Below, piece after piece: positions 56,150 through 64,000 of a stretch of DNA of 64,000 bases. Numbering within the stretch: position 1 is the stretch's first letter; the number at the start of each line of letters is the position of its first letter. A program made the position numbers and the translations under genes. The stretch is taken from NCBI RefSeq assembly GCF_900114845.1, contig NZ_FOUK01000002.1:806001-870000 (forward strand). The letters are read 5' to 3'. The notes under the pieces were generated by a model. That model worked only from the letters and a program-made list of their open reading frames with translations, had not been told where the DNA came from and did not search any database. The DNA comes from Pimelobacter simplex. Its GTDB lineage: Bacteria; Actinomycetota; Actinomycetes; Propionibacteriales; Nocardioidaceae.

Positions 56150-57904
56150 CCCAGCACCACGAGTCCGCTCCGCCGCCGCCACCACCGCCGCCAGGCTCGC
56201 CCCGACCACCGAGCGGTCCCGCCCAGCCGCCCAGCCCGTGACCTCGCCCGCGCGGTACTCCAGCAGGGTGAGCGCGTCGGCGTCCGAGCCGGCGTCGATG
56301 CTGGTCTGGTGCAGGCCGAGGACCTCGACGCCCACGCCGCCCTCGTCGAGGGCGGCGACCAGCGTCTCGACCGGCCCCACCCCCCGCCGTACGACGCGGC
56401 GCTCGGTGCCGTCGATGCGGCAGGCGACCTCGGCGACGAGGTCGTCGCCGGCGCCGGACACGCGGTAGTCGACGAGCTCGACGCGGGCGGCCGGATCGGC
56501 GGTGAGGTAGGCCGCCTCGAAGAGCGTCCACAGGGCGGCGGCGCTGACCTCTCCCCCGGTCGCGTCGGTGTGCGCCTGGACCCGGCGGCTGAAGTCGATC
56601 TGCAGGCGCCGCGGCAGCTCGACGCCGAGCTCGGCCTCCAGCAGGTAGGCGATGCCGCCCTTGCCGGACTGCGAGTTCACCCGGATCACCTCGTCGTAGG
56701 TGCGTCCGAGGTCGGCCGGGTCGATGGGCAGGTAGGGCACCCGCCACTCGATCTCGGAGGCCGGCTTGCCGAGCTCGGCGGCGCGGGCGCGGTGCTCGGC
56801 GAAGCCCTTGCGGATGGCGTCCTGGTGGGTGCCGCTGAAGGCGGTGTGGACCAGGTCGCCGACGTAGGGGTGGCGCGGGTGGACCTCGATGCGGTTGCAG
56901 TGCTCGACGGTGCGGCGGATCTCGTCGATGTCGGAGAAGTCGATCATCGGGTCGATGCCCTGGGCGTGCAGGTTGAGCGCCAGGGTGGCGATGTCGACGT
57001 TGCCGGTCCGCTCGCCGTTGCCGAAGACGCAGCCCTCGACGCGCTGCGCGCCGGCCAGGACGGCGAGCTCGGCGCAGGCGATGCCGGTGCCGCGGTCGTT
57101 GTGGGGGTGCACCGACAGGATGACGCTGTCGCGACGCGCCAGGCTCTTGTGCATGTGCTCGATCTGGTCGGCGTAGACGTTCGGCGTCGCGATCTCCACC
57201 GTGGCAGGCAGGTTGAGGATCACCGGGCGCTCGGGCGTGGCGTCCCACAGGTCCGTGACGGCGTCGCACACGTCGAGGACGAAGTCCGGCTCGGTCAGGT
57301 TGAAGACCTCGGGCGAGAACTCGAACCGTACGTCGGGCAGCCCGTCGCTCAGCTCGAGGACGTCGCGCGCGCCCGCCAGCACCAGCTCCTTCAACGACGC
57401 CTGCGAGTGCCCCAGGACGACGTCGCGCCAGGTCGGCGCCGTCGCCGTGTAGAGGTGGATGACGACCGGGTTGCGCAGCCCGCGCACGGACTCGACGGTC
57501 CGCGCGATCAGGTCGCGCCGGGCCGGCGTGAAGACGACGATCGTCACGTCGGGCGGCGCCAGGTCGGCCGACGACACGAGCAGCCGCACGAAGTCGAAGT
57601 CGGTCTGCGAGGCCGACGGGTAGCCGACCTCGATCTCCTTGTAGCCCATCGCCACCAGGAGCTCGAAGAACCGGCGCTTGCGGGCGGGGTCCATCGGCTC
57701 GGCGAGCGCCTGGTTGCCGTCGCGCAGGTCGACCGGCACCCACAAGGGGGCGGCGGTGAGCCGGCGGGTGGGCCAGTCGCGCTCGGCCAGGGGGACATCG
57801 ACGCGGTCGTAGGCGTCGCGGTAGCGGTGGGACGGCATCCCCGAGGGGCGCTGCCGGTTCCAGGTGGGACTGACGGAGCTGGTCGTGCTGGTCGTGCTGG
57901 TCAT
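56111..57904 (-). CDS. leuA: 2-isopropylmalate synthase
   Basis: LeuA (597 residues) condenses acetyl-CoA with 2-ketoisovalerate, the first committed step of leucine synthesis. The catalytic TIM barrel starts [19 protein letters not shown] and has the metal-binding HPHNDRG motif; the C-terminal part (about 450-570) is the LeuA dimer regulatory domain that mediates leucine feedback. The start is ATG at 57904. The C-terminus extends into a tail ([12 protein letters not shown]) translated from the antisense of the tRNA gene, whose anticodon loop supplies the stop codon. A leader peptide lies upstream. Confidence 0.95.
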   Translation of the reverse strand: MTSTTSTTSSVSPTWNRQRPSGMPSHRYRDAYDRVDVPLAERDWPTRRLTAAPLWVPVDLRDGNQALAEPMDPARKRRFFELLVAMGYKEIEVGYPSASQTDFDFVRLLVSSADLAPPDVTIVVFTPARRDLIARTVESVRGLRNPVVIHLYTATAPTWRDVVLGHSQASLKELVLAGARDVLELSDGLPDVRFEFSPEVFNLTEPDFVLDVCDAVTDLWDATPERPVILNLPATVEIATPNVYADQIEHMHKSLARRDSVILSVHPHNDRGTGIACAELAVLAGAQRVEGCVFGNGERTGNVDIATLALNLHAQGIDPMIDFSDIDEIRRTVEHCNRIEVHPRHPYVGDLVHTAFSGTHQDAIRKGFAEHRARAAELGKPASEIEWRVPYLPIDPADLGRTYDEVIRVNSQSGKGGIAYLLEAELGVELPRRLQIDFSRRVQAHTDATGGEVSAAALWTLFEAAYLTADPAARVELVDYRVSGAGDDLVAEVACRIDGTERRVVRRGVGPVETLVAALDEGGVGVEVLGLHQTSIDAGSDADALTLLEYRAGEVTGWAAGRDRSVVGASLAAVVAAAERTRGAGRPRQDSNLQRLT

Positions 57905-57945
57905 GCGGAGGTTCCTTGCCGGTCGTGGGATGGCCGGCGCACGCC

Positions 57946-58017
57946 TCACTCCGCGACGAGGAGCCGACCGCACCTGGCCCCGCCGCGGCGGGGAAGGAGG
58001 AGCGCGGTCGTCTGCAT
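57946..58017 (-). CDS. leuA leader peptide (attenuator)
   Basis: A 23-residue reading frame beginning MQTTALLLP has five leucines, with CTC CTC CTT in tandem and a later CTC CTC pair. A perfect palindrome CCCCGCCGCGGCGGGG (57978-57993) lies within it, flanked by CGACCGC/GCGGTCG (57965-57971 and 58004-58010), so the RNA can fold into competing hairpins. The stop TGA is at 57946-57948, 41 nt before leuA. This fits leucine-dependent attenuation as predicted for leuA in several actinobacteria. Confidence 0.65.
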   Translation of the reverse strand: MQTTALLLPRRGGARCGRLLVAE

Positions 58018-58024
58018 GGCCTAG

Positions 58025-58052
58025 ACTCTAGCGGAACTCACTCCTCAGACAA
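58025..58052 (-). promoter_or_regulatory. leuA promoter
   Basis: On the minus strand TTGTCT (58047-58052) and TAGAGT (58025-58030) are 16 nt apart. Transcription would start about 4 nt before the leader peptide ATG at 58017. Confidence 0.55.
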
Positions 58053-58066
58053 GTAGATAGGTCCCG

Positions 58067-58732
58067 ATGCAGGTACGACGCGAGCCGCTCGCCGACCAGG
58101 CGGCCGAGCTCCTGCTCACCCGGATCCGCGCGGGCGAGTGGCAGCTCGGCCAGAAGCTCCCCGGCGAGACCACGCTCGCCCCTCAGCTGGGCGTCGGCCG
58201 CTCCACCCTGCGCGAGGCGATCCGGCAGCTGGCCGGGCGCGGCGTGCTGGCCTCGCGCCAGGGCGCGGGCGTGTTCGTCACCGCGCTCGACGTCCCCGAG
58301 GACTGGGACCTGGTGCTGCGCCGCGCCGACATCGTCTCGGTGATCGAGGCGCGCACCGCGATCGAGGCCGAGGCCGCGGCGCTCGCCGCCGTCCGGCGGA
58401 CGCCGACCGAGCTGCGCGCCATCGGGAGGGCCCTGGCGGCGCGGGCCCGGCGCCGTCCGGACGTCGAGGAGCACGTGGACGCCGACATGGCGTTCCACCG
58501 GGCCGTCGTCGTGGCGGCCCACAACCCCGTGCTGGTCGACCTCTTCGACAGCTTCGTGCCGCGCAGCCGGATCGCGATGGTCGAGATGCTCCGCCTCGGC
58601 ACGGCCGCCGACCACGCCGCCGACCACACGGCCCACGACCTGCTGCACCGCGCGATCGCCGATCGCGACGCCGACCTGGCCGCCCGGCTCAGCCGGACCC
58701 ACCTGACCTCCCTGAAGGAGAGCCTGACGTGA
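58067..58732 (+). CDS. GntR/FadR-family transcriptional regulator
   Basis: This 221-residue regulator has a GntR winged helix-turn-helix (about 8-72: ADQAAELLLTRIRAGEWQLG, then GVGRSTLREAIRQLAGRGVL) and a C-terminal FCD ligand domain (about 90-215) with His and Asp residues that bind a metal or effector (AFHRAVVVAAHNPVL). It is divergent from leuA and its stop overlaps the next gene, an ABC ATPase. It might control leuA or the ATPase; no operator is certain. Confidence 0.9.
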   Translation: MQVRREPLADQAAELLLTRIRAGEWQLGQKLPGETTLAPQLGVGRSTLREAIRQLAGRGVLASRQGAGVFVTALDVPEDWDLVLRRADIVSVIEARTAIEAEAAALAAVRRTPTELRAIGRALAARARRRPDVEEHVDADMAFHRAVVVAAHNPVLVDLFDSFVPRSRIAMVEMLRLGTAADHAADHTAHDLLHRAIADRDADLAARLSRTHLTSLKESLT

Positions 58733-59535
58733 ACCCGACCGTCCTCGACCTGCGCGGGGTGACCTTCCGGCGCAACGGCAACGAGATCCTGCACGGCGTC
58801 GACCTCACCGTCCGCGCCGGGGAGCACTGGGCGCTGCTCGGGCCCAACGGCGCCGGCAAGAGCACCGTGCTGAGCTTCTGCGGTGCCCAGGTGCACCCGA
58901 CGTCCGGCACCGTCGAGGTGCTCGGCCGCCGGCTCGGCCGGGTCGACCTGCAGGAGCTGCGCCGCGACATCGGGCACGTCAACCCGCGCCACCCCCTGCA
59001 GTCCGGGCTGACCGTGCACCAGGTGGTGCTCACCGGCATCACCGGGACGATCGAGCTGCCGATGCGCTGGACGCCGTCCGCCGCCGAGATCGAGCGCGCC
59101 GACGAGCTCCTCGTGGAGGTCGGGCTCGGCGCCAAGCGGGACGCACGCTGGCCCCACCTCTCGCAGGGCGAGCGCGGCCGGGCCCTCATCGCCCGCGCGC
59201 TGGCCGCCCAGCCGCGGCTGCTGCTGCTCGACGAGCCGACCACCGGGCTCGACGTGGCCGCGCGCGAGCAGCTGCTCAGCGTCCTCGACCGGCTCGCGCA
59301 CACCGCGCCCGAGGTGGCGTCCGTGCTCGTCACCCACCACCTCGAGGAGCTGCCGACCACGACCAGCCACGCGCTGCTCATCTCGCACGGCGACGTCGTC
59401 GTCGCCGGCCCCGTCGCCGAGGCGGTCACCACGGCCACGATCAGCCGGACGTTCGAGCACCCCATCGAGGTCGACCGGGACGGCGGCCGCTGGCGGGCCC
59501 GGGCGCTGCCGCCCACCCGGCTGCACAGCGCCTGA
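58729..59535 (+). CDS. Orphan ABC ATPase
   Basis: This 268-residue ATP-binding protein has Walker A GPNGAGKS (38-45), signature LSQGERGRA, Walker B LLLLDEPTTGLD and the H-loop LVTHHLEELP. No permease or substrate-binding gene is next to it. It is similar in form to single-domain ModF/YlmA-like ATPases, which are sometimes separate from transporters. The GTG at 58729 overlaps the GntR stop (GTGA), so the regulator and ATPase are co-translated. The role is unknown. Confidence 0.85.
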   Translation: MNPTVLDLRGVTFRRNGNEILHGVDLTVRAGEHWALLGPNGAGKSTVLSFCGAQVHPTSGTVEVLGRRLGRVDLQELRRDIGHVNPRHPLQSGLTVHQVVLTGITGTIELPMRWTPSAAEIERADELLVEVGLGAKRDARWPHLSQGERGRALIARALAAQPRLLLLDEPTTGLDVAAREQLLSVLDRLAHTAPEVASVLVTHHLEELPTTTSHALLISHGDVVVAGPVAEAVTTATISRTFEHPIEVDRDGGRWRARALPPTRLHSA

Positions 59536-59575
59536 CCCGACCGGTTGATCCCGGCGGACGGGGTACCGCGGGGTC

Positions 59576-60187
59576 ATGCCGAACTCTGTGATCACCACCG
59601 CGACCGATGCCGTCGGGCGGGCCCTCGCCGCGCTCCGGTCCACCGCGAGCTCGCTGCACCCCGCCGGCGACCTGTACGCCGGACGGCTGACCCGGCCCGG
59701 CTCGGACGACCCGATCGGCGTCCCCTGGATCGACAACGCCGGCGAGGACGAGGTCACCGTCCGGGTCTCCCGGCTGATCGGCCTGCCCGACCCGCTGCCC
59801 GACCTGCCCGGCCTCGCCATCCGGCTCCGCAAGGGCCAGATGCGCTACGGCGACCTGCTGCTGACCAGCACCGGCTGGGACCCGCTCACCCGGCACCTGG
59901 TGATGCCCGCCTGGAACGCCCGGTGGCCGTTGACCACGCTGCTCCCCTACCGCAGCCCGGTCGGCCCCCTGGTCATCGGCGCCCGGCCGGTCGACGTCCG
60001 CGGCTACGAGCTGTCGTGGGCGCGCGTCGGGCACCGCTGGGAGCGCCTCGGCGAGCTCACCCTGGAGATGCCGCTGCCCGACGAGGACGCCGTCACCTTC
60101 GACCCGGTGCGCAACCCGCTGCCCGGCCTGCAGCAGTACGGCTGGGTGGAGCGGCTCCGGCGCGCCTCCCCCGGCGCACCGGCGTGA
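59576..60187 (+). CDS. Conserved protein of unknown function
   Basis: This 203-residue protein starts MPNSVITTATDAVGRALAAL. It has stretches such as PGLAIRLRKGQMRYGDLLLTST and GPLVIGARPVDVRGYELSWA that recall catalase-core-like proteins, but the heme ligand and active-site His are not recognisable. There is no signal peptide or membrane helix. ATG at 59576 follows the ABC ATPase by 40 nt. Some homologues are, I think, annotated as phosphodiesterase without evidence. Confidence 0.65.
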   Translation: MPNSVITTATDAVGRALAALRSTASSLHPAGDLYAGRLTRPGSDDPIGVPWIDNAGEDEVTVRVSRLIGLPDPLPDLPGLAIRLRKGQMRYGDLLLTSTGWDPLTRHLVMPAWNARWPLTTLLPYRSPVGPLVIGARPVDVRGYELSWARVGHRWERLGELTLEMPLPDEDAVTFDPVRNPLPGLQQYGWVERLRRASPGAPA

Positions 60188-60256
60188 TCTCGTAGAAAGG
60201 TGCCGGCCCCGCGGGAGGTATGAGCCCCGTGGGGCTGATGTCTGTCCCCCGCCGGA

Positions 60257-61423
60257 TCAGCGGAAGGCGGCCTCGCCGGTCAGCGCGCGGCCGATGACGA
60301 GCTGGTGCACCTCGCTGGTGCCCTCGTAGGTCAGCACCGACTCGAGGTTGTTGGCGTGGCGCAGGATCGGGTACTCGAGCGTGATGCCGGCCGCGCCGAG
60401 GATCGTGCGGCACTCCCGGGCGATCGCGATGGCCTCGCGGACGCTGTTGAGCTTGCCGAGGCTGATCTGCTCGGGCACCAGCCGCCCGGCGTCCTTGAGC
60501 CGGCCCAGGTGCAGCGCGAGGAGCATGCCCTTGCCGAGCTCGAGGCTCATGTCGGCGAGCTTGGCCTGGGTGAGCTGGTAGCCGGCCAGCGGCTTGTCGA
60601 AGATCTCGCGCTGCTGCGCGTAGGCGATGGCGGTCTCGAGGCAGTCGCGCGCGGCGCCGAGCGCGCCGAACACGATGCCGAAGCGCGCCTCGTCGAGGCA
60701 CGACAGCGGGCCGCGCAGGCCGCGGACCTCGGGGAACGCCGCGCTGTCGGGCAGCCGGACGCCGTCGAGCACGAGCTCGCTGGTCACCGAGGCGCGCAGC
60801 GAGAGCTTGCGCTTGATCTCGGGGGCGGAGAAGCCCGGTGTGTCGGTCGGGACGACGAAGCCGCGGATCCCCTCGTCGGTCTGCGCCCAGACGACGGCGA
60901 CGTCGGCGACCGAGCCGTTGGTGATCCACATCTTGTTGCCGGTCAGCACCCACGCGTCGCCGTCGCGCACCGCACGGGTGCGCATGCCCGCCGGGTTGGA
61001 GCCGAAGTCGGGCTCGGTGAGGCCGAAGCAGCCGATCGCCTCACCCGCGGCCATCCGCGGCAGCCACTCCTGCTTGTGCTCCTCGGAGCCCCACTTCCAG
61101 ATCGCGAACATCGCGAGCGAGCCCTGCACCGAGACGAGCGAGCGCAGGCCCGAGTCGGCGGCCTCGAGCTCGAGGCACGCCAGCCCGTACGCCGTCGCGC
61201 TGGTCCCCGCGCAGCCGTAGCCCTCCAGGTGCATCCCGAGGACCCCGAGGTCGCCGAGCTCGCGGGCCAGCTCGCGGGCGGGGATCCGCGCGTCGTCGTA
61301 CCACTCGGCGAGGTGCGGCTTGACCGACTTCTCGACGTAGTGGCGCACGGTGTCGCGCATCGCCCGCTCCTCGTCGGAGAGCAGGGAGTCGATGTCGAAC
61401 AGGCCGAACGGGGTGGTGGGCAC
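60257..61423 (-). CDS. Acyl-CoA dehydrogenase, glutaryl-CoA dehydrogenase-like
   Basis: This 388-residue FAD enzyme dehydrogenates acyl-CoA. The FAD/substrate region reads CFGLTEPDFGSNPAGMRTRA, and the C-terminal TYEGTSEVHQLVIGRALTG carries the catalytic Glu (about Glu367) in the TYEGT position used by glutaryl-CoA dehydrogenase. This placement favours glutaryl-CoA dehydrogenase (lysine/tryptophan catabolism), although a plain short-chain acyl-CoA dehydrogenase is possible. The ATG at 61423 is 3 nt after the stop of the upstream deaminase gene, so the two are probably co-transcribed. Confidence 0.9.
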   Translation of the reverse strand: MPTTPFGLFDIDSLLSDEERAMRDTVRHYVEKSVKPHLAEWYDDARIPARELARELGDLGVLGMHLEGYGCAGTSATAYGLACLELEAADSGLRSLVSVQGSLAMFAIWKWGSEEHKQEWLPRMAAGEAIGCFGLTEPDFGSNPAGMRTRAVRDGDAWVLTGNKMWITNGSVADVAVVWAQTDEGIRGFVVPTDTPGFSAPEIKRKLSLRASVTSELVLDGVRLPDSAAFPEVRGLRGPLSCLDEARFGIVFGALGAARDCLETAIAYAQQREIFDKPLAGYQLTQAKLADMSLELGKGMLLALHLGRLKDAGRLVPEQISLGKLNSVREAIAIARECRTILGAAGITLEYPILRHANNLESVLTYEGTSEVHQLVIGRALTGEAAFR

Positions 61424-61426
61424 GGC

Positions 61427-62455
61427 TCAGGCCTCCTCGGCCGCGTAGGTGTCGATCTCGGCGGTCAGCCGCGCCTTGGCGTCGTCCGAGGCGAACGACG
61501 CGGCGACGCCGGCCCGGGCCAGGTCGGCCACGCCCGCGGCGTCGAGGTCGAGGAGGCCGGCCGCGATCTCGTACTCGCGGTTGAGCGTGGTGCCGAACAT
61601 CGGCGGGTCGTCGGAGTTGATCGTGACCAGGACTCCGGCGTCGACGAACCGCGGCAGCGGGTGCTCGTCGAGCGAGGCGACCGCCCGGGTGGCGACATTG
61701 GACGACGGGCAGACCTCGAGCGGGATCCGGTGCTCGGCGAGGTGGTCGAGGAGTGCCGGGTCGGCGGCCGCGGAGGTGCCGTGGCCGATCCGCTCCGCGC
61801 CGAGGTCGCGCAGCGACGTCCAGATCGTCTCGGGGCCGGTGGTCTCGCCGGCGTGCGGCACCGAGCGCAGGCCCGCGGCGCGCGCGGCGGAGAAGTGCGG
61901 GATGAACTGCTCGCGCGGCACGCCGATCTCGGGACCGCCGAGCCCGAAGCCGACCAGGCCCTCGGGCGCGTGGTCGAGCGCGAACCGGAGCGTGGCGTCG
62001 GCAGCAGGCAGCCCCGACTCACCCGGGATGTCGTAGATCCAGCGCAGGACCAGGCCGAAGTCGCGCTCGGCCGCGACCCGGGCGTCCTCGATCGCCTCGG
62101 TGTAGGCCTCGATCGCCATCCCCCGCTCGGGGTCGTCCGGCAGCACCGACGTGTACGGCGTGCACGTCAGCTCGGCGTACCGCACCGCCTGGCCGGTGGC
62201 GAGCTCGCGGCCGATCTCGTAGGTGAGGTACCGGACGTCCTCCGGCGTGCGGACCAGGTCGACCACCGCGAGGTAGACCTCGATGAAGTGCGCGAAGTCG
62301 CGGAAGGCGAAGAAGTCCCGGAGCAGCTCGGGGTCGGCCGGCACGGTGCCCGGGTGGCGCGCCGCCAGCTCGGAGACGATCCGCGGCGACGCCGACCCGA
62401 CGTGGTGGACGTGGAGCTCGGCCTTGGGCAGGCCGGCGATGAAGTCGTTCAGCAC
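61427..62455 (-). CDS. Adenosine deaminase-family protein
   Basis: This 342-residue TIM-barrel amidohydrolase has the zinc motif ELHVHHVGSASP, in which the usual HxHLDG is changed to HVHHVG, then HAGETTGPETIW, RIGHGTSAA and TINSDDPPMFGTTL, all typical of the adenosine/adenine deaminase family. The substrate may be adenosine or a related purine; the altered first motif marks a distinct clade. The start is GTG at 62455; the open frame upstream enters the DsbA-like gene and is not coding. It is followed by the dehydrogenase gene. Confidence 0.87.
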   Translation of the reverse strand: MLNDFIAGLPKAELHVHHVGSASPRIVSELAARHPGTVPADPELLRDFFAFRDFAHFIEVYLAVVDLVRTPEDVRYLTYEIGRELATGQAVRYAELTCTPYTSVLPDDPERGMAIEAYTEAIEDARVAAERDFGLVLRWIYDIPGESGLPAADATLRFALDHAPEGLVGFGLGGPEIGVPREQFIPHFSAARAAGLRSVPHAGETTGPETIWTSLRDLGAERIGHGTSAAADPALLDHLAEHRIPLEVCPSSNVATRAVASLDEHPLPRFVDAGVLVTINSDDPPMFGTTLNREYEIAAGLLDLDAAGVADLARAGVAASFASDDAKARLTAEIDTYAAEEA

Positions 62456-62487
62456 ACGACGATCCTGCCAGCCCGCCCCGGCTCCGG

Positions 62488-63225
62488 TCAGTCCACCGCC
62501 GCGACGAGGTTCTTCGCGATGTCGTCGATGGTCCGGCCGTCCTGGAAGAGCTGGCCGTCGAGCAGCACCGTCGGGGTGCTGCTGACGCCGCTGTCGTGGG
62601 CCTCCTTGGTCGCCTTGGTCACCCAGTCGGCACCCTCGCCGGCCTCGATGGCGGCCTTGACGTCGCTCTCGCTCGCCCCGGCCTTGACCGCGAGGGCGAC
62701 CAGGTCGGCGTCCGTGACGACGTCGGGGTTCTGCTCGGAGGGCTGGTTCTCGTAGAGCAGGTCGTGGAACTTCTTGGCGATCTCGGGCCCGGACTTGTCG
62801 AGCACGATCGAGAACGCGCCCGCCGCGCGGATCGGGTAGTCCGAGCCGGTGCCCTGGCTGAGCAGGTCGAACGGGCGGTACTCGACGAACACCTTGCCGT
62901 CGGCGGCGAGGCTCTCGAGGTCGCTGCGCGTCGCGGACTCGAGCTGGCGGCAGAACGGGCAGAGGAAGTCCTCGTAGATGACGACCGAGTGCGGGGCATC
63001 CTTCTTGCCGATGGTCACGCCGTAGGCGCTCGAGCCGGCCGCGGCCGCCTTGACCTCCTTCTTGTTGAGCAGGCTGACGCCGATCGACCCGCCGATGATC
63101 AGCGCCATCACGACGACGACGCCGCCGATGGTGAGGATCCGGCGACGCGTCTCCCGCTTCTTCTGGGCGGCACGCATCTCGGCGGCCTTCTGCGCGCGGG
63201 CAGAAGCCTTCGAGTTGGAGGACAT
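62488..63225 (-). CDS. Membrane-anchored DsbA-family thiol oxidoreductase
   Basis: This 245-residue protein has a basic N-terminus, one transmembrane helix (about 30-53) and an extracytoplasmic thioredoxin/DsbA domain. The redox centre is EDFLCPFCRQLE (Cys89 and Cys92), and the cis-Pro loop is GVSSTPTVLLDG. It would introduce or reshuffle disulfides in exported proteins. ATG at 63225 is 3 nt after the stop of the MauE-like gene, and the two probably form a redox pair. Confidence 0.9.
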   Translation of the reverse strand: MSSNSKASARAQKAAEMRAAQKKRETRRRILTIGGVVVVMALIIGGSIGVSLLNKKEVKAAAAGSSAYGVTIGKKDAPHSVVIYEDFLCPFCRQLESATRSDLESLAADGKVFVEYRPFDLLSQGTGSDYPIRAAGAFSIVLDKSGPEIAKKFHDLLYENQPSEQNPDVVTDADLVALAVKAGASESDVKAAIEAGEGADWVTKATKEAHDSGVSSTPTVLLDGQLFQDGRTIDDIAKNLVAAVD

Positions 63226-63228
63226 CGG

Positions 63229-63720
63229 CTAAACAGCTCCTTCGGGGGCGCTCTCGGAGCGCCGGTCGAACAACAGGGAATCCAGGGACAGCCGGGTACG
63301 TCGTACCCAGGCGACGAAGAGGGAGGCGGCGAGCAGCGCGGCGTCCCGGGCGATCTCCCAGGGGTACGCCGACGCGGCACCGGACTTCGACCCGCCGCCG
63401 CCGAAGCAGCCGCAGTCGATCTCGATGCCGCGGGCCCACACGGAGGAGATCCCGATGATGAACGCGACGAACAGGAGCGCCGAGATCAGCGCGGCGCCAC
63501 GGGTCAGCACGCCGAGCACGAGCGCCAGGCCCACCACCAGCTCGATCGCGGGCAGCGCGATGCCGACCGTCTCGGCCACCGACGACGGCAGCAGCTGGTA
63601 GGCGCGGACCGCGGCGATGCTCGCGTCGGGCTCGGTGATCTTGAGCGCGCCGGCCACGATCCAGACGCCACCGGTCACCACCCGGGCGACCAGACCGACC
63701 CAGGCCAGTGCTCCGCTCAC
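63229..63720 (-). CDS. MauE/DoxX-like membrane protein
   Basis: This 163-residue membrane protein has about four helices and a CGCFGGGG motif (about 102-109) at the membrane edge. In the MauE family such cysteines take part in passing electrons to a partner thiol protein. The DsbA-like protein that follows could be that partner. The start is GTG at 63720, with TAGCCT 7 nt upstream. It is divergent from orn. Confidence 0.82.
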   Translation of the reverse strand: MSGALAWVGLVARVVTGGVWIVAGALKITEPDASIAAVRAYQLLPSSVAETVGIALPAIELVVGLALVLGVLTRGAALISALLFVAFIIGISSVWARGIEIDCGCFGGGGSKSGAASAYPWEIARDAALLAASLFVAWVRRTRLSLDSLLFDRRSESAPEGAV

Positions 63721-63727
63721 GCCGCCG

Positions 63728-63733
63728 AGGCTA
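63728..63733 (-). promoter_or_regulatory. Candidate leaderless -10 box of the MauE-like gene
   Basis: TAGCCT on the minus strand, 7 nt before the GTG. Confidence 0.4.
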
Positions 63734-63786
63734 ACGGTCCCCGCTGAGCGGCTGCTGAGAACCGGGGCGTCGACGGGGAGACGGCG

Positions 63787-63792
63787 TAAGGT
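63787..63792 (+). promoter_or_regulatory. Candidate near-leaderless -10 box of orn
   Basis: TAAGGT, 8 nt before the orn GTG at 63801. Confidence 0.4.
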
Positions 63793-63800
63793 GCACCCTC

Positions 63801-64000
63801 GTGAACGAACGACTGGTCTGGATCGACTGCGAGATGACCGGGCTCGACCTGGTGAACGACGCGCTCATCGAGGTCGCCGCCCTGGTGACGGACTTCGACC
63901 TGAACGTGCTCGGCGACGGCGTCGACGTCATCATCAAGCCGCCGGCCGAGGCGCTGGACCAGATGATCCCCTTCGTCCGGAGCATGCACGAGACCTCCGG
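63801..64000 (+). CDS. orn: Oligoribonuclease (5' part)
   Basis: The first 66 residues are present before the window ends. The DEDD exonuclease motif [20 protein letters not shown] (Asp and Glu of the first box) is intact, followed by [17 protein letters not shown] and MHETSG, matching the Orn family closely. The enzyme degrades 2-5-mer RNA and finishes breakdown of cyclic di-GMP and RNA. GTG at 63801 starts the gene; the rest lies beyond the window. Confidence 0.95.
   Translation, partial: MNERLVWIDCEMTGLDLVNDALIEVAALVTDFDLNVLGDGVDVIIKPPAEALDQMIPFVRSMHETS

Noticed and set aside
57905..57973. An upstream extension of leuA to an in-frame start at 57973
   Set aside because: The extension overlaps the leader peptide and hairpins; the ATG at 57904 fits the usual family start.

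Overview
The window is a very GC-rich stretch of actinobacterial chromosome. Gene content points to a Nocardioides-like member of the Propionibacteriales: a mycothiol-dependent nitroreductase-like protein, a DUF6459 protein next to secA, a DUF222/HNH protein, PrsW, many GTG starts, GTGA/ATGA stop-start overlaps, and many starts placed 6-8 nt after a TANNNT box. It looks like ordinary chromosome. I see no prophage, insertion sequence, integrase or CRISPR array. About 60 protein genes, one tRNA gene and one leader-peptide gene can be supported.

Layout. 1-3.7 kb: tatB, a conserved hypothetical, a LysM membrane protein, a DUF6459 protein and a secreted SGNH hydrolase, closed by three stacked inverted repeats. 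3.7-12 kb (minus strand): secA, a DUF4233 membrane protein, folC, a methyltransferase and a FecBCD-type importer; the importer resembles the proposed F420-0 transporter families. 12-19.2 kb: a GH43-like lipoprotein, then a LacI regulator divergent from an amidohydrolase, an amidase, a sodium:solute symporter and two 40-residue membrane proteins that bracket the symporter. This is probably an uptake-and-hydrolysis operon for an amide compound. 19-25 kb: an alpha/beta hydrolase, a Vgb-like propeller, a possible DNA-binding regulator, a GNAT enzyme and two unknowns downstream of metG. 25-33.5 kb: metG, a Tat-exported peptidoglycan-recognition amidase, the nitroreductase-like protein, a CHAP/Ig-like wall hydrolase and pepN.

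33.5-44.4 kb: a DUF5130-like protein, an MscS channel, a truncated hemoglobin, two tandem paralogous modules of membrane partner plus ECF-like sigma factor, then an enoyl-CoA hydratase, a thioesterase and a thiolase flanked by KstR-type palindromes, and finally GNAT, MarR and DUF222/HNH genes. 44.4-53.4 kb: ettA, an SSB-like protein, a translationally coupled PrsW/dynamin-like/YfjP-like GTPase operon, aminopeptidase P and a universal stress protein. 53.4-64 kb: ACT-domain malic enzyme, a DUF4396 protein plus micro-protein under a CsoR-like palindrome, a PD-(D/E)XK-like protein, tRNA-Arg(TCT), leuA with a leucine-rich leader peptide, a GntR regulator plus orphan ABC ATPase, a glutaryl-CoA dehydrogenase-like enzyme, an adenosine deaminase-family protein, a DsbA-like/MauE-like redox pair and the start of orn.

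Most noteworthy: the duplicated sigma/partner module with a shared candidate promoter (GTAAC-N15-C[G/T]ACA); the paired micro-subunits around the symporter; the PrsW-dynamin operon; the leuA stop codon lying in the antisense of a tRNA anticodon loop; and several operator-like sites of recognisable type (KstR, CsoR, CRP/GlxR, MtrA-like). All functions are inferred by reading; no searches or computations were run.
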